A stretch of 64,000 nt of DNA from Enhydrobacter sp. (GCF_030246845.1 NZ_CP126889.1:3653001-3717000), one strand, 5' to 3'. Positions 49,250-57,889 are shown, counted from the first letter of the stretch. The notes: generated from the sequence alone by a model not told the origin. Numbers and translations are program-made.

Positions 49250-50437
49250 ATGGCGCCAGCGCGCATCTCATCGGCAACGGCGTCGCCTGCCTTCGTCTTC
49301 GTGCTGACGATGGGGATGGTGAATCTCTTCGCCGACATGACCTACGAGGGCGGCGGGGCGATGAACGGGCAGTTCATGGGCTCGCTTGGCGCCGGCGCCG
49401 CGGCCGTCGCCATCACCGCCGGGCTCGGCGAGTTCCTGGGCTACGCCCTGCGCTCGGTCGCGGGCGGAATCGCCGACCGGACGGGTCGATACTGGCTGGT
49501 CACCTTCGTGGGCTATGCGCTCAACCTGTTCGCCGTGCCGGCAATGGCGCTGGCCGGCAACTGGTACGTGGCGGCCGGCCTGATCTTCGCCGAACGCATC
49601 GGCCGTGCGCTGCGCAAGCCGACCGTCGAGGCCATGCTCTCCTACACGACGGCCCGGTACGGGCGCGGCTGGGTCTATGCCGTCAACACTGCGCTCGACG
49701 AAACAGGGGCGACTCTGGGCCCGCTCCTGGTCGGGGCCGTGCTGATGCTGAAGGGCGACTATCGCACCGGATACGCGCTGCTCCTCGTATCGAGCGTGCT
49801 CGCGATTGGCTTCCTGGCGGCGGCGCGCCTGAAATTCCCGCTGCCGTCGCGCCTCGAGGAAGGGCCGACCGCGACGGCGCGCGGCTTCGGCTGCGCCTAC
49901 TATCTCTACATGGCGGCCGGCGCCTGCTTCGCGGCGGGTCTCCTGAGCTACGAGCTGGTCGCCTATCACCTGTCCACGACCGGCGCCGTTGCCGCGCCCT
50001 GGATCCCGCTGCTGCTGGCGCTGTCGACCGCCTGCGGCGTGGTCGCCAATGTGGCGCTGGGCCGACTCTACGATCGCGCGCCGCTTGCGACCCTGCTCGC
50101 GGCCGTGGGGCTGTCGTCGCTGTTCACGCCCTTTGCCTTCGCGGGCGGGCTGGCGCCGCTCCTGATCGCGATGGCGCTGTGGGGCGTGGGCTATGCGACG
50201 CAGGACACGCTGCTCAAGGCCGTGGTGGCCGGCCTGCTGCCGGAAGGCCGGCGCAATCTCGCCTTCGGCCTCTTCTATACGGGCTATGGCGTCGGCTGGC
50301 TCGTCGGCAGCATCGCGACCGGCCTGCTCTACGACCGATCGTGGCTGGCGCTCGTGATCTTCGCCGTCGCCGCGCAGCTCGCGTCGCTGCCGCTGTTCGT
50401 GATCGCGCGGAGGCACGAGGCTGCTCACGCGACATAG
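49250..50437 (+). CDS. MFS transporter
   Basis: 395 residues from ATG 49250, with AGGAG five bases upstream. About twelve hydrophobic segments are present. The loop GGIADRTGRYW after helix 2-3 and the N-terminal VLTMGMVNLFADMTYEGGGA resemble MFS efflux-type carriers linked to metal or drug tolerance. It lies 152 bp after the cytochrome c gene on the same strand, but a promoter motif like the ECF one was not seen directly upstream. Substrate is unknown. Confidence 0.85.
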   Translation: MAPARISSATASPAFVFVLTMGMVNLFADMTYEGGGAMNGQFMGSLGAGAAAVAITAGLGEFLGYALRSVAGGIADRTGRYWLVTFVGYALNLFAVPAMALAGNWYVAAGLIFAERIGRALRKPTVEAMLSYTTARYGRGWVYAVNTALDETGATLGPLLVGAVLMLKGDYRTGYALLLVSSVLAIGFLAAARLKFPLPSRLEEGPTATARGFGCAYYLYMAAGACFAAGLLSYELVAYHLSTTGAVAAPWIPLLLALSTACGVVANVALGRLYDRAPLATLLAAVGLSSLFTPFAFAGGLAPLLIAMALWGVGYATQDTLLKAVVAGLLPEGRRNLAFGLFYTGYGVGWLVGSIATGLLYDRSWLALVIFAVAAQLASLPLFVIARRHEAAHAT

Positions 50438-50458
50438 CGACGCCGCCGAAGGTCGGGT

Positions 50459-51181
50459 TCACGTCGGGCCCGGCCGCTCCTTGCCGGGCCGTGTCCCGTT
50501 GCGCTGCGATTCGACCGATGCGAGCGGGCTCAGATGAAGCCAGGCCTTGAGCGCGCGCACCCTGCCTGTGTCGCCGTGGGCTTCCAGCCGGCCCGACGAC
50601 AATGCATGCGACAACGTCAGGTCGCCGCGCACCAGACGGATCATGTCGGGCAAGGTGCAAGCCAGGTAGAGATCGGTGTCGAATCCGGGGTCTTCCACGC
50701 ATAGCTCGACCGCGTCGTTCTCGTTGAGGAACCACCAGACGCGCTTGCCGGCCGGCTGATCCGTGAGCTCGAGCCGCACGATCGTGCGCCCTGCGCCGAA
50801 CGCGCCGGCGTAGACACTGCGCTCGAGGGCCCAGATGAGCAGGCCGAGATCGATCTCCGCAGCCGCGAGCTGGCGTCGTGTCCAGCGCTGCCCCCACACG
50901 CCCAGAGCGTCGATCACGGGAACGAATTCCCGGCCGGCGGGGGTCAGGTGATAGGTCGACGTCCTGGCGTTGCATGCCGGCCTGCGCTCGACGATACCCT
51001 CCGCCTCGAGCTGCTTGAGGCGACGCGACAGCAATGTGGGCGACATGAGCGGGACGCCGCGCTGCAGCTCCGAAAATCGCGTCGCGCCCCACGCGAGATC
51101 GCGAATGACGAGCGGCGTCCATCTCTCGCAGAACAGCTCGGCGGCTTTGGCGACGGGGCAAAACTGGCCGTATCCTTTCAT
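50459..51181 (-). CDS. HxlR family transcriptional regulator with C-terminal SCP2-like domain
   Basis: 240 residues. The N-terminal winged helix has CPVAKAAELFCERWTPLVIR and the recognition region MSPTLLSRRLKQLEAEGIVE, typical of HxlR. HxlR proteins are usually about 110-150 residues; the additional about 120 residues (LTDQPAGKRVWWFLNENDAV and after) resemble a sterol-carrier (SCP2) fold seen in longer members. It is divergent from the methyltransferase at 51351 and possibly controls it. Confidence 0.87.
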   Translation of the reverse strand: MKGYGQFCPVAKAAELFCERWTPLVIRDLAWGATRFSELQRGVPLMSPTLLSRRLKQLEAEGIVERRPACNARTSTYHLTPAGREFVPVIDALGVWGQRWTRRQLAAAEIDLGLLIWALERSVYAGAFGAGRTIVRLELTDQPAGKRVWWFLNENDAVELCVEDPGFDTDLYLACTLPDMIRLVRGDLTLSHALSSGRLEAHGDTGRVRALKAWLHLSPLASVESQRNGTRPGKERPGPT

Positions 51182-51350
51182 GATTCGCCTCCTCTGCCTT
51201 GGGCACCCGGCCTCGAGGAAATGCCGGACTCCATTCTATGGAGTTGTCGGACTGCCGAAAGGTCATCAGCTTTTGCCGGCCAGGGCGGATTTCGTCGGAG
51301 CGGACGGCGTCGGCCAAGTACGCCAGCCGCAAATGCAGGAGAGGGGCGTC

Positions 51351-52148
51351 ATGGATCGGGCGCAGCAGGGCCAGGTCAGCCGGAGCGCAGCGGACATCTA
51401 TGAGGAATTCTTCGTGCCGGCGCTCTTTCGTCGACCGGCCGAACACGTGGTGAGACGCGCGGCCGTGCGCCGCGGGCAGCAGGTGATCGATGTCGCCTGC
51501 GGGACCGGCGTGCTGGCGCGGCAGGTCGCGCCGCTCGTGGGCGCTGCCGGGAAGGTGGTCGGCCTCGACCGGAACGAGGGGATGCTGGCGGTGGCGAGGC
51601 GCCTCGCGCCCGGCGTCGATTGGCGGCTCGGCCTGGCGGAGGCGCTGCCGTTCGCCGATCGGAGCTTCGATCATGTCTTCTGTCAGTTTGGCCTCATGTT
51701 CTTCGACGACCGTGCGGCTGCCCTGCGGGAGATGCATCGGGTGGCGAGGCCGGGCGGGCAGGTGCGCGTGGCAGTGTGGGACGTGCTGGGCCGCTCGCCG
51801 GGCTATGCCGCGATGGTTGCCCTGCTGGATCGACTGTTCGGCTCTCGGGTGGCCGACGCGCTGCGGGCGCCATTCGCACTCGGCGACCCCGATGCGCTGC
51901 ACGACACGGTCTCGAACGCCGGCCTGGAGGAGGCAGATCTCGAGACGTTCGATGTCATGGCGCGGTTCCCGTCCCTCGAAGCCTGGGTGCGCACCGACAT
52001 AAAGGGATGGACGCTGGCCGATATGATCGACGACGACCAGTATCGACTCCTTCTCGCCGAGGCGCGCAAGGCGCTTGCCGGCTTCGAGCTCGGCGACGGG
52101 TCGGTGGCGTTCAGCGCGCCGGCGCGCCTTCTGACGATCGCCGCCTAG
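51351..52148 (+). CDS. Class I SAM-dependent methyltransferase
   Basis: 265 residues from ATG 51351, with AGGAGAGG six bases upstream. The SAM-binding motif I is VIDVACGTGVLARQVA near residue 45. Motif II (VVGLDRNEGMLAVAR) and the post-motif ALREMHRVARPGGQVRVAVW follow, the UbiE/Methyltransf_11 pattern. Substrate is unknown. It is divergent from the HxlR gene. Confidence 0.88.
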   Translation: MDRAQQGQVSRSAADIYEEFFVPALFRRPAEHVVRRAAVRRGQQVIDVACGTGVLARQVAPLVGAAGKVVGLDRNEGMLAVARRLAPGVDWRLGLAEALPFADRSFDHVFCQFGLMFFDDRAAALREMHRVARPGGQVRVAVWDVLGRSPGYAAMVALLDRLFGSRVADALRAPFALGDPDALHDTVSNAGLEEADLETFDVMARFPSLEAWVRTDIKGWTLADMIDDDQYRLLLAEARKALAGFELGDGSVAFSAPARLLTIAA

Positions 52149-52188
52149 CGGGACCGACGGAAACGGATCCGGCGGAAGCCGGTCTCGC

Positions 52189-53373
52189 TCACGCGATCGC
52201 GCCGAGCGTCGCCGCCGCCAGCGCGCCCAGGATCACGACCAGCCAGGGTGGCATCTTCCATGGCCCGAGCAGCAGCAGCGCCACGACCGCGATGGCGAAG
52301 TCGCCGGCGCCGTGGATCGCGCTGGTCCAGACGGGGTTGTAGAGCGCCGCCAGCAGCAGCCCCACCACCGCGGCGTTGACGCCCTTCAGCACCGACCGCA
52401 TCATCGGATGCGTGCGGATCCAGTTCCAGAAGGGCAGCGGGCCGATGGCGAGGAAGAAGGCCGGCAGGAAGATCGCGGCGAGGCAGAAGAGTCCGCCGGT
52501 CCAGCCGTTGGGCGGCGGCCCCATCACCGTGCCGAGATAGGCGGAGAAGGTGAAGAGCGGCCCCGGCACCGCCTGGGCGGCGCCATAGCCCGCGAGAAAG
52601 GCGTCGTTGCCGACCCAGCCCGGCTGCACGGTGGCGGCCTGCAGCAACGGCAGCACGACGTGGCCGCCGCCGAATACCAGCGCGCCCGAGCGGTAGAAGG
52701 CGTCGAACAGCGCGACCAGGTGACTGCCGGTCGAGGCGGCGGCCAGCGGCAAAGCGACCAGCAGGCCAAAGAAGAGCACGATCGCCGCGATCGACCAGCC
52801 CCTGGCGAGGCGCAAGGGCAGCGGATTGAGCGCGATCGTCTCGCCCGGCAGCAGCCGCCAGCCGATCAGCCCGCCCAGCACGATCGCGCCCACCTGGCCC
52901 GGCGTCGAGGGAAGGGCGAGCACGAGCACGGTGGCGGCGGCCGCGATCGCCAGCCGCTCGCGGTCGGGGCAGAGGGTGCGCGCCATGTTCCACACCGCCT
53001 GGGCCACCACCGCCACAGCGACGATCTTGAGGCCGTGCAGCCAGGCGGCGCCCGCGAGATCGCCCAGCGCGTCCACGCCGTAGCCGAAGGCGATCAGCGC
53101 CAGCGCCGAGGGCATGGTGAAGCCGAGCCACGCCGCCAGCGCGCCCGGAATGCCGCCGCGCAGCACACCGATCATGATGCCGACCTTGCTGCTGGCCGGT
53201 CCCGGCAGCATCTGGCTCAGCGCCACGATGTCGGCGTAGTGGTCCTCGCCCAGCCAGCGCCGCCGCTCGACGAACTCGGCGCGGAAGAAGCCGAGATGCG
53301 CCACCGGCCCGCCGAAGCTGGTGAGCCCGAGCCGCAGGAAGGCGAGGAAGACGGTCCAGAGGGAATCCCTCAT
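52189..53373 (-). CDS. chrA: Chromate transporter ChrA
   Basis: 394 residues from ATG 53373; two homologous halves with about ten to twelve membrane segments. The first half has LTSFGGPVAHLGFFRAEFVE and LPGPASSKVGIMIG. The second half has FGGGHVVLPLLQ and GYGAAQAVPGPLFTF, the ChrA (CHR) signatures. It exports chromate. It overlaps the 3' end of the upstream NTF2-like gene by 4 bp (ATGA), so the two are translated together. Confidence 0.95.
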   Translation of the reverse strand: MRDSLWTVFLAFLRLGLTSFGGPVAHLGFFRAEFVERRRWLGEDHYADIVALSQMLPGPASSKVGIMIGVLRGGIPGALAAWLGFTMPSALALIAFGYGVDALGDLAGAAWLHGLKIVAVAVVAQAVWNMARTLCPDRERLAIAAAATVLVLALPSTPGQVGAIVLGGLIGWRLLPGETIALNPLPLRLARGWSIAAIVLFFGLLVALPLAAASTGSHLVALFDAFYRSGALVFGGGHVVLPLLQAATVQPGWVGNDAFLAGYGAAQAVPGPLFTFSAYLGTVMGPPPNGWTGGLFCLAAIFLPAFFLAIGPLPFWNWIRTHPMMRSVLKGVNAAVVGLLLAALYNPVWTSAIHGAGDFAIAVVALLLLGPWKMPPWLVVILGALAAATLGAIA

Positions 53374-53744
53374 GTCACGAGGTTGGCGTCGCGGCTGAGT
53401 CGCCACCGGCCATCCGCCTCCTTGCGCAGCAGGGTGAGAGTGTAGCCGGACCGCCGGACCGCGTTGCCGTCCGGCCGCGTCATGGTGATCTCGACATGGT
53501 TGCGGATATAGGCCCAGCCCCCGAGCACCTGAAGCTCGACGATCTCGCTCGTGCCGTCCAGCTTCACGCCGTTCATGCTCTTGGCGGCGGCGGCGAACGC
53601 GTCCTTACCGAACGGCTGCCGGCCCGGAACCATGAAGACGACGTCGTCGGTCATCAGGCCGAGCACGGCGGCGATGTCGCCGCTCCTGCTCGCGCTCATC
53701 CAGGTCTCGACGACCTCACGGATTGCCTTTTCGTCTTCGGTCAT
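53370..53744 (-). CDS. SnoaL/NTF2-like protein (SgcJ/EcaC, DUF4440-type)
   Basis: 124 residues from ATG 53744, with GGGAG eight bases upstream. The sequence KAIREVVETWMSASRSGDIA and LGLMTDDVVFMVPGRQPF is the usual opening of the SgcJ/EcaC branch of the NTF2-like superfamily; the end is LLRKEADGRWRLSRDANLV. It is a small cone-fold protein of unknown function. It is coupled to chrA; a role in chromate tolerance is only inferred from that. Confidence 0.85.
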   Translation of the reverse strand: MTEDEKAIREVVETWMSASRSGDIAAVLGLMTDDVVFMVPGRQPFGKDAFAAAAKSMNGVKLDGTSEIVELQVLGGWAYIRNHVEITMTRPDGNAVRRSGYTLTLLRKEADGRWRLSRDANLVT

Positions 53745-53791
53745 CGTGGAAACTCCCTTCTCATAGGAGCGTGCCTTCAACAAGAACTTCC

Positions 53792-53865
53792 GTGTCATCC
53801 CGAGCGACAGCGAGGGATCCTTGATCGGCGCCGCAAAAGATCCCTCGCTACGCTCGGGATGACAC
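53792..53865. repeat. Repeat family A, complete hairpin copy
   Basis: GTGTCATCCCGAGCGACAGCG ... GCTACGCTCGGGATGACAC, 74 bp, between the NTF2-like gene start and the end of the monooxygenase gene. Confidence 0.85.
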
Positions 53866-53892
53866 GGAACTTTTTTCGCTAAGGGCGCGCTC

Positions 53893-55212
53893 CTATGACT
53901 CCTGGTTCAGGTGATCGCGTTGGGTCGTGCCGGCATAGGCACGGCGGAAGCGGCCGCGGCGCTGCAGCTCGGGCACGACCAAATCCACGAACTCCTCGAT
54001 GGCGCCCGGCGTATAGATCGGCGAGAGCATGAAGCCGTCGCCGCCCACCGCATCGAAATAGGCCTCGAGCTGGTCGGCGACCTCGGCCGGCGTGCCCACC
54101 ATCTGCGGCAGGCCGACACTCTGGCCGTGGTTGCGCGCCACCTGTTCGAGCGTCAGCAACTCGCCGGTCATGGTGCGATAGCGCGTCTGCATGCGCTGCA
54201 GCCGGGGCTCGGTGCGATGCGCCATGATCGTGTCGAGCGGCAGGGTCGAGAGATCGAAGTCGAGATGGCCCGACAGGATCGCCAGCCCGCCCTCCAGCGG
54301 CACCAGCGCATTGTGCTCGGCCTGCTTGTCCTCGGCCTCGGCGCGCGAGCGGCCGACGATCGGCTGCACGCCGAACAGAAGCTTCACGGCGTCGGGCCGT
54401 CGGCCGGCCTCGACCGCGGCGCGCTTGATGTCGTCGCGCAGTTCCTTCGCGCCCGCGAGGTTGGGCTGGATGGCGAACACGGCGTCGGCGTAGCGGGCGG
54501 CGAAGTCGCGACCCTTGCCGGAGGTGCCGGCCTGCAGGATCGCCGGTCCGTTCTGCGGCGAGCGCACGACATTGAGCGGCCCGCGCGATCTGAAATAGCG
54601 GCCCTCGTGCTCGATGCGATGGACCTTGGCGGGATCGGCGAAGATGCCGGCGGCGCGGTCCATGACGACCGCATCCTCGTCCCAGCTCTCCCACAGCTTG
54701 CGGCAGACCTGGATGAATTCGTGCGCGCGGTCGTAGCGGTCGTCGGTGGGCTTGTAGTCCTCGCCGTAGTTGGCGGCCTGGTTGTGGTTGAGCGCGGTCA
54801 CGACGTTCCAGGCCGCGCGCCCGCGCGTCAGGTGATCGAGCGTGGCCCACAGCCGCGCGGCATGGAACGGATGCTGGTGGCTCACCGAGTAGGTGGCGCC
54901 GAGCCCGATGCGCTCGGTGACGGCGGCCATGAAGGAGAGGAGCGGGATGGGATCGTGCTCGGGCGCCTGCGTGGCGTTGCGCAGCGCTGGCGCCAGCGAG
55001 CCCGTGTAGGTGTCGGAGATGTAGTTGAGGTCGGCGAAGAATACCATGTCGAACAGGCCGCGCTCGCAGACACGCGCGATGTGCTGGTAAAGCTCGGGCC
55101 GCTTCCAGTCGTAGCCGGCGGCGGCGGTGCGCGGATGTCGCCACATGGCGAGGCTGTGATAGGTCGGGCTGTGACACAGGAACTGCGCCAGGTGCATGGT
55201 CGCCTTGCGCAT
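53893..55212 (-). CDS. LLM-class flavin-dependent monooxygenase (NtaA/SnaA/DszA family)
   Basis: 439 residues. The segments FADLNYISDTYTGSLAPALR, GLGATYSVSHQHPFHAARLW and RAAWNVVTALNHNQAANYGED are the NtaA/SnaA/DszA pattern of the luciferase-like superfamily, which uses FMNH2 from a separate reductase. Typical substrates are chelators, sulfur compounds or antibiotics; none can be assigned here. No reductase gene is adjacent. Confidence 0.92.
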   Translation of the reverse strand: MRKATMHLAQFLCHSPTYHSLAMWRHPRTAAAGYDWKRPELYQHIARVCERGLFDMVFFADLNYISDTYTGSLAPALRNATQAPEHDPIPLLSFMAAVTERIGLGATYSVSHQHPFHAARLWATLDHLTRGRAAWNVVTALNHNQAANYGEDYKPTDDRYDRAHEFIQVCRKLWESWDEDAVVMDRAAGIFADPAKVHRIEHEGRYFRSRGPLNVVRSPQNGPAILQAGTSGKGRDFAARYADAVFAIQPNLAGAKELRDDIKRAAVEAGRRPDAVKLLFGVQPIVGRSRAEAEDKQAEHNALVPLEGGLAILSGHLDFDLSTLPLDTIMAHRTEPRLQRMQTRYRTMTGELLTLEQVARNHGQSVGLPQMVGTPAEVADQLEAYFDAVGGDGFMLSPIYTPGAIEEFVDLVVPELQRRGRFRRAYAGTTQRDHLNQES

Positions 55213-55252
55213 GCCGCTTTCTCCTCGCGTTCGAGGCGGCGATCATGGCGCT

Positions 55253-55281
55253 TTGACCGCAGGCGGCAACTCCGATAGCGT
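55253..55281 (+). promoter_or_regulatory. Putative promoter of the fluoride operon
   Basis: TTGACC (55253-55258), 17 bases, TAGCGT (55276-55281). A start about seven bases on would fall at the 5' edge of the fluoride riboswitch, which supports the call. Confidence 0.5.
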
Positions 55282-55287
55282 GGCTGC

Positions 55288-55345
55288 AACGATGGGGATG
55301 GGGTCCCCCGACAACCGCCTTGAAGGGCTGATGACTCCTGCCGGA
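55288..55345 (+). promoter_or_regulatory. Fluoride riboswitch (crcB motif)
   Basis: GGGGATGGGGTCCCCC at 55294, ACAACCGCC at about 55311 and GGGCTGATGACTCCTGCC at about 55326 match the conserved 5' pairing, pseudoknot and 3' GCUGAUGrCUCCU segments of the crcB aptamer in order and spacing. It precedes two crcB genes. The expression platform probably involves the GGTAGGAGAG ribosome-binding site at 55358-55367. Confidence 0.93.
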
Positions 55346-55369
55346 CGCTGGAACGCGGTAGGAGAGCCC

Positions 55370-55414
55370 ATGACCGGATGTCGCCGAACGCTTGTCGAAA
55401 TGGCCGCGCCGTAG
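55370..55414 (+). CDS. 14-residue leader ORF upstream of crcB
   Basis: ATG at 55370 has the strong site GTAGGAGAG three to four bases upstream. It encodes MTGCRRTLVEMAAP and stops at TAG 55412-55414, one base before the crcB ATG (TAGGATG). The only good ribosome-binding site between riboswitch and crcB belongs to this ORF, so crcB is probably translated by coupling. Alternatively crcB starts at the TTG at 55392 within this stretch. No similar peptide is known to me. Confidence 0.45.
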   Translation: MTGCRRTLVEMAAP

Positions 55415-55415
55415 G

Positions 55416-55832
55416 ATGCCGTCGCCGTCGGAATGGCTGACGGACGCTCTCCTGGTGGCGCTGGGCGCGGCCGTCGGGACGCCCGCACGCTTCTTCGTCT
55501 CGGGGCTGGTCGCGCGAAGGCTGGGCGAGACCTTTCCCTGGGGCACGCTGGTCGTGAACGTCACGGGTTGCGGCGTCATGGGCGTGGTCGGCTGCCTGGC
55601 GACGCTGCGTGGCCTGCCGGGCGATTCGGCCTTCTGGCTGATCGTGGCCACCGGCTTTCTCGGCTCCTATACCACCGTCTCCTCCTTCGCCTTGCAGACG
55701 CGGGCGCTGGTGCGCGACGGCGAGAGGCGGCTGGCGCTGGGCTACGTCGTCCTGTCGCTGCTGCTGTGCCTCGGCGCCGTCGCCGGCGGCTTCGCGGTCG
55801 GGCAGGTGCTCCTCGCGGGCGGGGCGCCATGA
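55416..55832 (+). CDS. crcB: Fluoride channel CrcB/Fluc, first subunit
   Basis: 138 residues with four membrane segments. The hallmark segments are GTPARFFVSGL, FPWGTLVVNVTGCGVMG and the GFLGSYTTVSSFALQT stretch with the Na+/F- site glycine-threonine-serine region. Fluc channels are dual-topology dimers that export fluoride. Start at ATG 55416 directly after the leader stop; TTG 55392 is possible. Its stop overlaps the next crcB start by 4 bp. Confidence 0.93.
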   Translation: MPSPSEWLTDALLVALGAAVGTPARFFVSGLVARRLGETFPWGTLVVNVTGCGVMGVVGCLATLRGLPGDSAFWLIVATGFLGSYTTVSSFALQTRALVRDGERRLALGYVVLSLLLCLGAVAGGFAVGQVLLAGGAP

Positions 55833-56242
55833 GGCGCTGGACCGCCTTCACCAGCGGGCTCGCGCTCTACGCGGCCGTGATCGCAGGCGGCATCTTCGGC
55901 AGCCTGATGCGCTGGGTGGTGGCGCTCGTCCTGCCGCAGACGCTCGCCGACCTGCCGTGGCCGACGCTGTTTGCGAATATCGGCGGATGCTTCATCATCG
56001 GATTCTTCGCCGCGCTGACCGCACCCGACGGACGGCTGTTCGCCGGGCCGCGCACGCGGCAGTTCGTGATGACCGGGCTGTGCGGCGGCTACACCACCTT
56101 CTCGACATTCAGCCTCGAGGCGCTTCACCTTTTCGCCGATGGCCATCTTCGCCGCGCCGTGGCCTACATCGTCGTTTCGCTCGTGTCCTGGTTCATCGCC
56201 GTCTGGTTCGGCGACGCGCTGGCCGAGCGCCTCAATCGGTAA
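55829..56242 (+). CDS. crcB: Fluoride channel CrcB/Fluc, second subunit
   Basis: 137 residues, four membrane segments. GSLMRWVVALVL, LPWPTLFANIGGCFIIGFF and GLCGGYTTFSTFSLEAL are the Fluc signatures. The two CrcB proteins differ clearly in sequence and probably pair as a heterodimer of fixed opposite topology, as known for paired Fluc genes. It starts with ATGA overlap on the first crcB. Confidence 0.93.
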   Translation: MRRWTAFTSGLALYAAVIAGGIFGSLMRWVVALVLPQTLADLPWPTLFANIGGCFIIGFFAALTAPDGRLFAGPRTRQFVMTGLCGGYTTFSTFSLEALHLFADGHLRRAVAYIVVSLVSWFIAVWFGDALAERLNR

Positions 56243-56254
56243 CGGGGTCCCTCC

Positions 56255-56602
56255 ATGCAACTTCCCAAGCAAGCGCAGCTCCTGCGGATCTTCATCGGCG
56301 AGGACGATCGTCACGACGGCAAGCCGCTCTACGAGGCGATCGTGCTGAAGGCGCGCGAGCTGCACGTCGCCGGCGCGACCGTGCTGCGCGGCGGGCTGGG
56401 CTTCGGCCATTCGAGTCGCCTGCACAGCGCCAAGATCCTGCGCCTCTCCGGCGACCTGCCGCTTGTCGTCGAGATCGTCGACAGCCCGCAGAGGATCGCC
56501 GATTTCCTCCCCGTGCTCGACACCATGATGAGCGCGAGCAGTGGCCTCGTGACTCTCGAGAACGTGCAGGTCCTGCAATACGGCACCGAGACGGCCGAGT
56601 AG
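56255..56602 (+). CDS. DUF190 family protein
   Basis: 115 residues. The opening AQLLRIFIGEDDRHDGKPLY and the following GATVLRGGLGFGHSSRLHS are the DUF190 pattern; members have a PII-like fold. DUF190 genes commonly sit beside crcB, so a role in fluoride tolerance is likely, but the mechanism is unknown. It lies 12 bp after the second crcB in the same operon. Confidence 0.9.
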   Translation: MQLPKQAQLLRIFIGEDDRHDGKPLYEAIVLKARELHVAGATVLRGGLGFGHSSRLHSAKILRLSGDLPLVVEIVDSPQRIADFLPVLDTMMSASSGLVTLENVQVLQYGTETAE

Positions 56603-56662
56603 GGCGTTTGGCGAGGTCCGTACAGTGCTGCACGGTCTATCCTGGAAACCGATCGGTGGCCC

Positions 56663-56908
56663 ATGGTACGCAAAGGTGCGGAGGAAGCCCGTAACCAGCT
56701 TCCGGACCTTCTCGCGGCAGCAGAGAAGGGACGGTCGACCATTATCACCGGACATGGCCGGCCGATCGCGGCGCTGGTGCCGATCGAATCGTATGGCTTG
56801 GCAGCCCGTCAGCAGCCGCTGCTTCCGGTCGCCGGCTCCGGCCGCGGCTTGTGGCGCAAGGGCAGGGCGCATTCGCTCCGCGAGCTCCGTGACGAGTGGA
56901 GCCGTTAG
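56663..56908 (+). CDS. Phd/YefM-type antitoxin
   Basis: 81 residues. EEARNQLPDLLAAAEKGRS followed by TIITGHGRPIAALVPIE is the Phd/YefM fold that binds DNA. The basic C-terminal tail (WRKGRAHSLRELRDEWSR) would wrap the toxin. It overlaps the PIN-domain gene by 13 bp, a standard toxin-antitoxin layout with autorepression expected. Confidence 0.88.
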   Translation: MVRKGAEEARNQLPDLLAAAEKGRSTIITGHGRPIAALVPIESYGLAARQQPLLPVAGSGRGLWRKGRAHSLRELRDEWSR

Positions 56909-57321
56909 ACTTCTCCGATCTCGCGGACGGTGCGCTTGTCCTCATGGATTCGGCGCCGATCATCTACGTTCTCGAGGCGCATCCCCGATTCGGGCCGCGC
57001 TTCAGGCCCCTTTTCGAGGCACATGCCCGCGGGCGGCTGCGCTTTGCGGTGACGACGGTTTCAATCGCTGAAGTGCCGGCTGGCCCCCTGGAGGCGGGGG
57101 ACGAGGCGCTGGCACGACGCTATCGTTCGATTCTCGAGTCGTCGCAGCCAGTCACGCTCGATATCGACATCGCGGAAAGCGCCGCCAGATTGCGGGCCTC
57201 CCTCGGGCTCAAGCTGGCGGATGCCGTACCGGCAGCGAGCGCTCTTGCGATCAATGCGGCAGCGCTGGCGACGCACGACCGCGATTTCTCTCGCGTGCAC
57301 TCTCTGCGCATCCTGTCCTGA
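56896..57321 (+). CDS. PIN-domain toxin (VapC-like)
   Basis: 141 residues from a GTG at 56896. The acidic PIN residues are visible: MDSAPIIYVLE (first Asp), SIAEVP (Glu), LKLADAVPAASAL (Asp) and THDRDF (last Asp). VapC-type toxins are Mg-dependent ribonucleases that cleave tRNA or rRNA. It is paired with the overlapping Phd-type antitoxin. Confidence 0.9.
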   Translation: MEPLDFSDLADGALVLMDSAPIIYVLEAHPRFGPRFRPLFEAHARGRLRFAVTTVSIAEVPAGPLEAGDEALARRYRSILESSQPVTLDIDIAESAARLRASLGLKLADAVPAASALAINAAALATHDRDFSRVHSLRILS

Positions 57322-57426
57322 CTCGCACCAATCGCACGCCACAAGTCTTGACCTCGGGCGGCGGCGCAACCATCTCCCCACTGCCGGCCGTGGCGAACGA
57401 GACTTCGGGAGAGCAAGGACAGCGAC

Positions 57427-57795
57427 GTGGCGCGCAGCGTTTTTCTCAGATCCCTGGCCGTCGTCCTCACCCTTGCACTGCCGGCTTCGGCGCTGCCGGC
57501 GTCGTCCTCGTTGGCGGCCGGTCCCGATGACGAAGCCGACGACATGCTCGCCGCCCTGGCGTCGCAAGGCGGGCCGCTTGCCGCGGGGAAGATCGTGGCG
57601 ATCAACCGCGATGCCCGTCAGATCGAGATCGAGCACGCGCCGATCGCGGAATTCTACCTGCAGCGCATGACGATGATCTTCAAGGTCGCCGATCCCGGCC
57701 TTCTTTACGGCCTGGCGCCCGGCGACAAGATCCGCTTCCGTCTCGAGCGCGACGGCAAGAGCTACGTCGTCACTCGCATCGAGCACAGCAATTGA
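57427..57795 (+). CDS. CusF-like periplasmic copper-binding protein
   Basis: 122 residues from a GTG at 57427. A signal peptide is visible (FLRSLAVVLTLALPASALP). The mature domain has GKIVAINRDARQIEIEHAPI and FYLQRMTMIFKVADPGLLYG, with the MTM methionines of the CusF copper site, then GLAPGDKIRFRLERDG. It binds Cu(I)/Ag(I) in the periplasm. It stands alone after the VapC-like gene, 10 kb from copAB; the ECF motif is not visible upstream of it. Confidence 0.87.
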   Translation: MARSVFLRSLAVVLTLALPASALPASSSLAAGPDDEADDMLAALASQGGPLAAGKIVAINRDARQIEIEHAPIAEFYLQRMTMIFKVADPGLLYGLAPGDKIRFRLERDGKSYVVTRIEHSN

Positions 57796-57814
57796 GGGTG
57801 TTGCCGCGGACTTC

Positions 57815-57889
57815 GTTTCATCCCGAGCGGAGCGAGGGATCTTTGGCTGGCGCTGATAAAGGATCCCTCGCATTCGCTCGGGATGACAC
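57815..57889. repeat. Repeat family A, complete hairpin copy
   Basis: GTTTCATCCCGAGCGGAGCG ... CATTCGCTCGGGATGACAC, 75 bp; one changed base in the left tip. Confidence 0.82.
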
